Source: Deltaproteobacteria bacterium RIFCSPHIGHO2_12_FULL_43_9
GTDB taxonomy: Bacteria > Bdellovibrionota > O2-12-FULL-43-9
Direction: 5' to 3'
DNA: 5,238 nucleotides
Assembly (NCBI GenBank): GCA_001798265.1
Contig: MGRR01000086.1
Span: 1-5,238, forward strand
Part shown: piece after piece, positions 1-4,833 of the stretch
Numbering within the stretch: the first letter of the stretch is position 1
Layout: the number at the start of each line of letters is the position of its first letter
Translations under genes and position numbers: made by a program
The notes under the pieces: model-generated
Seen by the model: only the letters and a program-made list of their open reading frames with translations
Told to the model about the DNA's origin: nothing
The model's database searches: none

Positions 1-210
1 TGTAAACATCTCGACATAAAGAAGCTTTTTAATTCTAAGGATTATCTCTATATCCTTTTTTTCGTAGACCCTTTGGTTTGCCTTGCTTTTTGCCGGAGCG
101 ATCTGAAATTCAGATTCCCAGTATCTTAAGACGTAAGGCTTCACACCTGTTATGTCCGCAACCTCGGAGATTTTAAAAAAGAGGCGATCTGGAATCCTTG
201 GCATCTCCAT
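1..210 (-). CDS. MerR-family transcriptional regulator, N-terminal part (cut by window edge)
   Basis: The first 70 residues are visible and the gene runs off the left edge. They form a MerR-type winged helix-turn-helix: FKISEVADITGVKPYVLRYW at about residues 12-31 is the HTH with the family's LRYWE signature, followed by a basic wing (KSKANQRVY, about 41-49) and the helix KKDIEIILRIKKLLYVE. Proteins of this kind bind DNA as dimers through this domain; the effector or dimerisation region would lie outside the window, so ligand and targets are unknown. The start at 210 is the first possible one: the same frame upstream runs into the TAA that ends ihfA, with no other start codon between. The ribosome binding site is an unusual run of six G ending 6 nt before the ATG. 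A second ATG two codons later is poorly spaced. Eighteen nt separate it from ihfA, so it is probably co-transcribed. Confident as to family, not as to role. Confidence 0.9.
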   Translation of the reverse strand, partial: MEMPRIPDRLFFKISEVADITGVKPYVLRYWESEFQIAPAKSKANQRVYEKKDIEIILRIKKLLYVEMFT

Positions 211-228
211 AGTATGCCCCCCACGGTG

Positions 229-555
229 TTAAAACTTTGACGGAGTACTACCTATATTTTGTCCAGACGATCCGGAAGAACCTTCATTCAATGTGCTTTT
301 TAAAACCTGGCTTGGGCGAAATGTTAAAACCCGTCTTGCAGAGATCTCTATTGCCTCTCCTGTTTGCGGGTTTCTTCCAACCCTTGCTTTTTTATTGCGC
401 ACAACAAAATTGCCAAACCCGGAGATCTTTATTTTCTCTCCACGCTCAAGTGTCTCTTTGATGGTATCAAAGACAAGCTCAACAAGATCCGCAGAGTCTT
501 TCTTGGAGAATCCAACCTTCTCGTATACCAGCTCAATAATTTCTGCCTTTGTCAT
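229..555 (-). CDS. ihfA: Integration host factor alpha subunit (DNA-bending nucleoid protein)
   Basis: This 108-residue protein has the complete HU/IHF fold. It has an N-terminal helical dimerisation part (residues 1-40, MTKAEIIELVYEKVGFSKKD), the ISGFGNF strand turn at 44-50, and a DNA-inserting beta arm with GRNPQTGE at 60-67, where Pro63 would be the intercalating proline. The closing segment is ARRVLTFRPSQVLK at 73-86. IHF alpha pairs with IHF beta to bend DNA sharply in transcription, recombination and replication; the partner gene is not in the window. Assignment to alpha rather than HU or beta rests on close similarity to E. coli IhfA and on its position directly after pheT, its classic site. 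AAGGAG (minus strand, 569-564) lies 8 nt before the ATG. After residue 89 the protein has a Ser/Gly-rich tail (GSSGSSGQNIGSTPSKF) unlike the short E. coli end. The 75-nt gap to pheT leaves room for separate regulation. Confidence 0.93.
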   Translation of the reverse strand: MTKAEIIELVYEKVGFSKKDSADLVELVFDTIKETLERGEKIKISGFGNFVVRNKKARVGRNPQTGEAIEISARRVLTFRPSQVLKSTLNEGSSGSSGQNIGSTPSKF

Positions 556-563
556 AAGAGCTT

Positions 564-569
564 CTCCTT
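564..569 (-). promoter_or_regulatory. Ribosome binding site of ihfA
   Basis: AAGGAG on the minus strand, 8 nt before the ATG at 555. It is one of the strongest Shine-Dalgarno matches in the window and fixes the ihfA start. Confidence 0.75.
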
Positions 570-616
570 ATAGAAGGCTTATCTTTAAGAAAACGCTAGC
601 ATAAATAACTCAATGA

Positions 617-629
617 GATCAATAGGTTT
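617..629 (+). promoter_or_regulatory. Candidate IHF binding site in the pheT-ihfA gap
   Basis: The plus strand reads GATCAATAGGTTT. The IHF consensus WATCAANNNNTTR is met at all seven fixed bases, but both outer degenerate positions are wrong. An A/T-rich stretch (ATAAATAACT, 601-610) lies on the side where IHF sites usually have one. E. coli ihfA is repressed by IHF, so a site here would make sense. Such a short match could easily arise by chance in 5 kb, so this is tentative. Confidence 0.22.
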
Positions 630-630
630 T

Positions 631-3084
631 TTACTCTCTGATCTTAAAAGTATCACTCTTTTGGATTGAGGCAATTAATTTATTTAATGCCTGATCCACC
701 TCTTCATCCTTTAAGGTTTTGTCAGAAGAACCAAAGTTGAGGTTTATCGCGACAGATTTCTTATCTTTTGGAATCTGTTCACCGAGGTATACGTCGAAGA
801 GATCAAAATGAATTAAAATACTTGGTTTGTTATTGGATATTATCTCGATAAGTTTCCCCACCTCGGTTTCCCTCGGCATCAGAACCGCAATATCCCTCGA
901 TATTACCGGATATCTCGAAATTGATTTAAATAAATCCTTTGTCGATTCTGTTTCTAGAAGCCTTGAAACATCAATATCAAACGCGAATACCCTCTGTTCT
1001 ATCTCCAGTTTATCCAGAATATCTGGATGAATCTCCCCTACCCACCCAATGCTTATATTAGAAACATATACAGCCTGATTATTGTGAGGATGCAGATAAA
1101 GGGGAACGCAGATCCCGGCTTTCGCCGGGATGGCAGCTCTCACCTGTGCGGTCAGGGGTCTAAAATCAACACAGCGATTTACACCTTTAAGTAGTGCCTC
1201 TAAATCACCTTTCAAATCGTAAAAGGTTATCTCTTTTGCTTTATCACCCCAGAATTTAGGGCTGCTCTCCCCGGTCGCGACCGCTGAGAGATGATACCTC
1301 TCGTCTATGGATTTTCCCTTTGACTGAAAGACCGTTCTCAGTTCAAAGAGCCTGAGATCCATATTTTGTTGAGCAATATTTTTTCTTACACTACCTAGCA
1401 GGCTTGGAATAAGGGTTGGTCGAAGAATGGAGAATTCTTCACCTAATGGATTAAGAAGGGTAACCAACCTGTCTGAAATATGAAAGGATTTCAGCAATTG
1501 GGGGGAGACAAAACTTAGATTAATGGCCTCTCTCCATCCAAATTTAACCAACATATCACTAAGATCAGCTTTCAGCTTGAAAAGGGCATCTTCGGGTGGA
1601 AGAATATTCTCCACAAATCTCCCGCCTGGTAGTGATGACGGGACAGATTCATAGCCTCTGATTCTTGCTATCTCCTCAATTAAATCCACCTCCCTGGTAA
1701 CATCATTTAACCGCCAGCTTGGAATCTCAACCTGTAAAATATCCTGCGTAGCGCTCTTAACGTGAAATCCAAGGGAACTTAGGATTTCCCCAGACTCTTC
1801 AGGCGAAATCTCAGCGCCCAGGATTCGTTTAGCCCTCTCCGGCCTAAAACCGATCACTATTTTCTTGAATGGCTTTGGATATGAATCAAGCGCGCCATTT
1901 AAAACCCTTCCGCCACAGATATCCTGCATCAGGCAAGCGGCGCGGTGAAGCGCCTTGATAACGTTCTCTGGATCTACACCCCTTTCAAACCTGTATGATG
2001 ACTCAGAGATTAAATTCAATCTTCTCGATGTAAGACGTATTTTAGTTGGATGAAAAAACGCGCTCTCAATTAATACATCAGAGGTGTCGGCTGAAATCTC
2101 ACTATCCTCGCACCCCATCACCCCCCCGAGTGCGATTGGCCTTTGCGCATCACAGATTAAAATATCACCCTTATCGAGTCTCCTATCCTTTTTATCGAGG
2201 GTAACAATCTTTTCACCCTCTTTTGATAATCTGACCCGTATTACCCCACCCTCGATAGTTTTTAGATCAAACACGTGAAGAGGCTGGCCCATTTCAAGCA
2301 TTACATAGTTTGTAATATCGACAATATTATTAATGGGGCGGATCCCGTTGCGCTCAAGCCTTGTTCTGAGCCAGAAGGGGGACGGTGCAACCTTCAGATT
2401 CCCGACAATCCTCGCGGTGTAGCGTGGGCATGCTTCAGGATCCTCAATTTCAACCCTCATGAATTGTGAGGTCGGCTGAGAAATCTCATGAAGACCTATT
2501 GCCGGCGGAACAAGCTTTGCACCCTCTCTTCTGCATACCGCCGCCACCTCTCTTGCGATACCAAGATAGCTCAAACAATCACCACGATTTGGGGTAAGTG
2601 CTACCTCAAGAAGAGAATCCTTTAGATCAAGCGCCTCTGTCAGAGCAACACCAACCTTCGATTCCTCCGGCAGCTCCATTATCCCAAGTGATGTACCTGT
2701 CAGTCCCAGTTCAGACTCAGAACAAATCATCCCTTCAGAGATCTCACCCCGTATCTTTGAAGATTTAATCTTCAATCCATTTGGAAGCTCCGTCCCAACT
2801 ACGGCAACCGGAACCTTAAGCCCATCCCTGACATTCGCGGCACCACACACGACAGAGAGTTTTTCCTTCCCTATATTAACCACGCACAAGGATAATTTAT
2901 CCGCGTCCGGATGTTTCTTCTTCGATATCACCTCCCCAACAACAACCCCGTTCAGCCCCTCACCAAGTTTAGATATAGCCTCAACCTCAATGCCACCCAT
3001 AGTGAGTTTATGGGCCACATCTTCAGCCTTCGTTAAATCAAAATGGGGCAAAAACTGGGACAACCAGCGCAGAGAAATGATCAT
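631..3084 (-). CDS. pheT: Phenylalanyl-tRNA synthetase, beta subunit
   Basis: PheT forms the cytoplasmic alpha2-beta2 enzyme with PheS, binds tRNA-Phe and edits mischarged Tyr-tRNA-Phe. At 817 residues it is slightly longer than the 795 of E. coli. Domains in order: an EMAP-like OB-fold (about 40-150, with HPDADKLSLC at 58-67 and VCGAANV at 79-85); TPNRGDCLSYLGIARE at 164-179; the B3/B4 editing module (about 210-400, with IVDITNYVMLEMGQPLHVFD at 254-273 and SYRFERGVDP at 363-372); a B5 domain (about 409-478); the catalytic-like module (about 490-700, FYDLKGDLE at 621-629); and a C-terminal FDX-ACB anticodon-binding domain (about 722-817, SRYPVISRDIAV). The start overlaps the pheS stop as ATGA, implying translational coupling; AAGG sits 8 nt upstream. 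Two oddities: about 15 extra residues around IPAKAGI (652-658), encoded by a palindromic repeat, and Cys325 in GGVMGCEDSE, where I expect Gly. The frame is intact throughout. Confidence 0.98.
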   Translation of the reverse strand: MIISLRWLSQFLPHFDLTKAEDVAHKLTMGGIEVEAISKLGEGLNGVVVGEVISKKKHPDADKLSLCVVNIGKEKLSVVCGAANVRDGLKVPVAVVGTELPNGLKIKSSKIRGEISEGMICSESELGLTGTSLGIMELPEESKVGVALTEALDLKDSLLEVALTPNRGDCLSYLGIAREVAAVCRREGAKLVPPAIGLHEISQPTSQFMRVEIEDPEACPRYTARIVGNLKVAPSPFWLRTRLERNGIRPINNIVDITNYVMLEMGQPLHVFDLKTIEGGVIRVRLSKEGEKIVTLDKKDRRLDKGDILICDAQRPIALGGVMGCEDSEISADTSDVLIESAFFHPTKIRLTSRRLNLISESSYRFERGVDPENVIKALHRAACLMQDICGGRVLNGALDSYPKPFKKIVIGFRPERAKRILGAEISPEESGEILSSLGFHVKSATQDILQVEIPSWRLNDVTREVDLIEEIARIRGYESVPSSLPGGRFVENILPPEDALFKLKADLSDMLVKFGWREAINLSFVSPQLLKSFHISDRLVTLLNPLGEEFSILRPTLIPSLLGSVRKNIAQQNMDLRLFELRTVFQSKGKSIDERYHLSAVATGESSPKFWGDKAKEITFYDLKGDLEALLKGVNRCVDFRPLTAQVRAAIPAKAGICVPLYLHPHNNQAVYVSNISIGWVGEIHPDILDKLEIEQRVFAFDIDVSRLLETESTKDLFKSISRYPVISRDIAVLMPRETEVGKLIEIISNNKPSILIHFDLFDVYLGEQIPKDKKSVAINLNFGSSDKTLKDEEVDQALNKLIASIQKSDTFKIRE
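1106..1134 (-). repeat. Palindromic repeat embedded in frame within pheT
   Basis: The core at 1112-1131 is a perfect 8-bp stem (ATCCCGGC/GCCGGGAT) closed by a GAAA loop on the minus strand. With its flanks (GCC before, CTGCG after) it matches the two intergenic copies at 4174-4193 and 4212-4231. Read as pheT it encodes Ile-Pro-Ala-Lys-Ala-Gly-Ile at residues 652-658. Between the FR at 641-642 and the LHP at 664-666 of PheT there are 21 residues, against 6 in E. coli as I recall it. This suggests an in-frame insertion of about 45 nt. The outer limits are approximate. Confidence 0.85.
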
Positions 3085-4112
3085 TGAAACTGCCTTAGGA
3101 ATCTAACATCGTTATCGAAGAATAGACGAATATCAGGAATTCCAAGCTTTAGCATCGCCGGGCGCTCAATGCCGATTCCAAACGCGAAGCCCTGATATCT
3201 CTCGGCGTCATATCCAACATGTTTAAAAACAGACGGGTCCACCATCCCGCATCCAAGAATCTCCATCCAGCCGGACTGCTTGCACACCACACAACCCTTT
3301 CCATGACAGATAAAACACTGGATATCCATCTCGGCGCTCGGTTCGGTGAATGGGAAGAATGATGGTCGAAACCTCACCTTTGATTCGTGGAAAAATTCCC
3401 GGGCAAAAAATCCGAGCACACCTTTCAGGTCACCAAATGTTACCTCCTCGTCCACAAGAAGTCCCTCTATCTGATGAAACATGGGAGAGTGGCTCGCATC
3501 GAAATCATGTCTGTAGACCGCCCCGGGGCAAAGAATGCGAAGTGGGGGTTTAACCTGCTGCATTACCCTGATCTGAACCGGGGATGTATGTGTGCGAAGA
3601 AGTAGATCGTTACTTATATAAATAGTATCCTGCATGTCTCTTGATGGATGGTCTTTGGGAATATTCAACGACTCAAAATTATACCAGTCGGTTTCAACCT
3701 CCGGCCCACGCACAACCGAAAACCCAAACCTTGCGAATATGGCACTTATATCCCTCTCTATCTGTGTAAGTGGATGAAGTGAACCTATTTTTGGACTTTT
3801 TCCGGGAAGGGTTACATCAAGACGCTCACTCTTTAACCTCGACTCGCGCTTCCGCTTTTTTGCCCCCTGGATCGCGCTTTCCAAAGAGGCCTCAATGCTC
3901 TTCTTAACCTGATTAACAAGGCTGCCCGCCTCCGGCCTCTCTGCCTGACTAAGTTTGCCAACATCTTTTAGAAGTTCTGTAATCTTTCCTTTACGGCCAA
4001 AGTATAAAACCCTGATGCGCTCAAGCATCTCAAGAGCATTTTCTTTAGCCAACGCTTCATTTATTTGTTCAGCAGCCTCTTTGGAAAGTTTCTCCAGGGT
4101 CTCCCTAATCAT
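3081..4112 (-). CDS. pheS: Phenylalanyl-tRNA synthetase, alpha (catalytic) subunit
   Basis: PheS is the class II catalytic subunit that activates phenylalanine and transfers it to tRNA-Phe together with PheT. I start it at 4112 (343 residues, MIRETLEKL; E. coli has 327). The frame stays open to an ATG at 4175, but those 21 codons come largely from the repeat element and lack a ribosome binding site, whereas the ATG at 4112 has AAGGAT 9 nt upstream. Numbered from 4112: an N-terminal coiled coil (about 1-98) for tRNA binding with the conserved LYFGRKGKIT; class II motif 2 in YRHDFDASHSPMFHQIEG (200-217); RPSFFPFTEPSAEMD; and motif 3 in GFAFGIGIER (308-317), whose Ala310 matches E. coli Ala294, the residue lining the Phe pocket. 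Four cysteines (266, 269, 274, 277; CxxC-x4-CxxC) form a likely zinc knuckle, absent from E. coli but present in B. subtilis PheS. The stop overlaps pheT by 4 nt. Confidence 0.95.
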   Translation of the reverse strand: MIRETLEKLSKEAAEQINEALAKENALEMLERIRVLYFGRKGKITELLKDVGKLSQAERPEAGSLVNQVKKSIEASLESAIQGAKKRKRESRLKSERLDVTLPGKSPKIGSLHPLTQIERDISAIFARFGFSVVRGPEVETDWYNFESLNIPKDHPSRDMQDTIYISNDLLLRTHTSPVQIRVMQQVKPPLRILCPGAVYRHDFDASHSPMFHQIEGLLVDEEVTFGDLKGVLGFFAREFFHESKVRFRPSFFPFTEPSAEMDIQCFICHGKGCVVCKQSGWMEILGCGMVDPSVFKHVGYDAERYQGFAFGIGIERPAMLKLGIPDIRLFFDNDVRFLRQFQ

Positions 4113-4121
4113 CGAGAGTCG

Positions 4122-4127
4122 ATCCTT
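4122..4127 (-). promoter_or_regulatory. Ribosome binding site deciding the pheS start
   Basis: AAGGAT on the minus strand, 9 nt before the ATG at 4112, is a five-of-six match to AAGGAG. The alternative ATG at 4175 is preceded by hairpin sequence ending GCCGGA directly against the start codon, with no properly spaced Shine-Dalgarno. The site also lies just outside the repeat element, as expected if it is the native one. Confidence 0.65.
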
Positions 4128-4173
4128 CAAGCTTGAAACGCGATTGCTAGTAGAGTGTTTCAAAAGTTTTGTC

Positions 4174-4193
4174 ATTCCGGCGAAAGCCGGAAT
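4174..4193 (+). repeat. Hairpin copy 1 of the palindromic repeat family
   Basis: ATTCCGGC-GAAA-GCCGGAAT, a perfect 8-bp stem with a four-base loop, preceded by TTTGTC and followed by CTA. It has the opposite orientation to copy 2. The ATG at 4175 that extends the pheS frame is formed by the edge of this stem (CAT on the plus strand). Confidence 0.88.
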
Positions 4194-4211
4194 CTACGAA
4201 ATTTATGCTAG

Positions 4212-4231
4212 ATCCCGACTTTCGTCGGGAT
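4212..4231 (-). repeat. Hairpin copy 2 of the palindromic repeat family
   Basis: On the minus strand ATCCCGAC-GAAA-GTCGGGAT, a perfect 8-bp stem with a GAAA tetraloop closed by a C-G pair, a very stable RNA loop type. It is preceded by TTTGTC and followed by CTAG. Relative to copy 1, two stem pairs have changed on both sides, so pairing is preserved. Confidence 0.88.
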
Positions 4232-4264
4232 GACAAATATACACAAAATTTTTGAAACGCTCTA

Positions 4265-4612
4265 CTAGCTCTTTGCTAATTCAACAACCTTTGAGAAATC
4301 ATTTGGATAATAGACAGCAAGGTCCGCCAAAATTTTCCTGTCCAATTCTATATTTTTTATTTTCAGCGCGTGGATAAAGCGACTGTAACTCAAACCTTGC
4401 GCCTTCACCGCAGCGCCTATCCTCTGATTCCAGAGGGCACGAAAATCCCTTTTTCTCTGCTTTCTTCCGATATATGCGTACTGAAGCGCATTATCAACGG
4501 CCGAGTGCCCCTGCCTGATGGTATTTTTCGACCGGCCGTAAAACCCCTTGGCCAACTCCAATAGCCTCTTACGTCTGCGCCGCGCTTTAAAACCCCTCTT
4601 TACCCTTGCCAT
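4265..4612 (-). CDS. rplT: 50S ribosomal protein L20
   Basis: This 115-residue, highly basic protein is L20, an early-assembling large-subunit protein that binds 23S rRNA. It carries the family's signatures: MARVKRG at the start, an Arg/Lys-rich N-terminal extension (ARRRRKRLLELAKGFYGR), QYAYIGRKQRKRDFRALWNQRIGAA in the middle and SYSRFIHALK...LDRKILADLAV toward the end. E. coli L20 is 118 residues. The start at 4612 has GAGGT 6 nt upstream and follows rpmI by 18 nt. In E. coli L20 represses translation of rpmI and itself by binding the shared mRNA; I cannot verify an operator here from sequence alone. The stop TAG lies in the CTAG flank of the repeat element and a second in-frame TAG follows directly. 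The C-terminus (VVELAKS) is a few residues shorter than in E. coli but not evidently truncated. Confidence 0.98.
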   Translation of the reverse strand: MARVKRGFKARRRRKRLLELAKGFYGRSKNTIRQGHSAVDNALQYAYIGRKQRKRDFRALWNQRIGAAVKAQGLSYSRFIHALKIKNIELDRKILADLAVYYPNDFSKVVELAKS

Positions 4613-4630
4613 TTTATTACCTCAAAAATC

Positions 4631-4828
4631 CTAAAGATATGGAATCATCAAACTCAATCTTTTTTGGTCAGTTAAATTTAGGTAGCCACGTTTTCTAAGC
4701 TGCCTTTTTCTCTTCTTCCCCTTACTGGTGAGGATATGGGAGGTAAAGGCATGCCTGTGCTTTAATTTACCGGAGGCGGTTTTCTTAAACCTCTTTTTTA
4801 CCGATTTCCGGGTCTTCATCTTGGGCAT
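4631..4828 (-). CDS. rpmI: 50S ribosomal protein L35
   Basis: This 65-residue basic protein matches L35 of the large ribosomal subunit. The start [17 protein letters not shown] is the conserved L35 N-terminus, followed by the [23 protein letters not shown] core; E. coli L35 is also 65 residues. An ATG three codons upstream (4837) lengthens the frame by Met-Arg-Ile, but I reject it: AAGGA (4842-4838) abuts that codon directly, while it lies an ideal 9 nt before the ATG at 4828, and L35 proteins begin MPKxKT. The gap to the infC stop is then 5 nt, so coupled translation is likely. Its neighbours infC and rplT are the invariant partners of this gene. Nothing unusual is seen in the sequence. Confidence 0.97.
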   Translation of the reverse strand: MPKMKTRKSVKKRFKKTASGKLKHRHAFTSHILTSKGKKRKRQLRKRGYLNLTDQKRLSLMIPYL

Positions 4829-4833
4829 TATTC

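Larger units (their letters stand above)
4146..4269. mobile_element. MITE-like nested palindromic element between rplT and pheS
   Basis: The two halves are inverted copies of each other. Outer arms 4146-4171 and 4244-4269 match at 24 of 26 positions when one is reverse-complemented (GCTAGTAGAG-Y-GTTTCAAAA-R-TTTTG). Inner modules 4168-4196 and 4209-4237 match at 25 of 29. The right half has about 10 extra bases (around TGTATATTTG). CTAG flanks the structure at 4147-4150 and 4265-4268, consistent with a 4-bp target duplication, or a TA duplication within it; because CTAG is itself a palindrome, duplication and terminal repeat cannot be separated. The mobile part would then be about 114-116 bp. 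It is too short to encode a transposase, so any movement would depend on an enzyme elsewhere. It supplies or shares the TAG stop of rplT (followed by a second in-frame TAG) and replaces almost the whole intergenic gap. The family is not one I can name. Confidence 0.72.

Noticed and set aside
597..606. Ten-base match TTTATGCTAG shared between the pheT-ihfA gap (minus strand) and the centre of the rplT-pheS element (4202-4211)
   Set aside because: Suggestive of an element remnant because CTAG is rare in many bacteria, but ten A/T-rich bases without the hairpin or terminal arms are not sufficient.
556..630. Promoter for ihfA on the minus strand (TTGAGT ... TCTTAA, 17-nt spacing)
   Set aside because: The -35 matches 4 of 6 and the -10 only 3 of 6; too weak to annotate, although an internal promoter before ihfA is known in E. 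coli.
4126..4137. Perfect 12-bp palindrome TTCAAGCTTGAA just upstream of pheS
   Set aside because: Could be an operator half-site pair, but it overlaps the ribosome binding site, is isolated and matches no operator I can name; likely chance.
4174..4231. Rho-independent terminator formed by the hairpins
   Set aside because: Neither hairpin is followed by a T-run on either strand, and the operon clearly continues into pheS.
3955..4233. Plus-strand open frame containing VIPAKAGIYEIYARS
   Set aside because: It is the antisense of the pheS 5' region plus the repeat element; the PAKAGI peptide is simply the palindrome translated. No ribosome binding site or family match.
4168..4237. CRISPR-like repeat pair
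   Set aside because: Only two units, in inverted rather than direct orientation, with no regular spacers and no cas genes.
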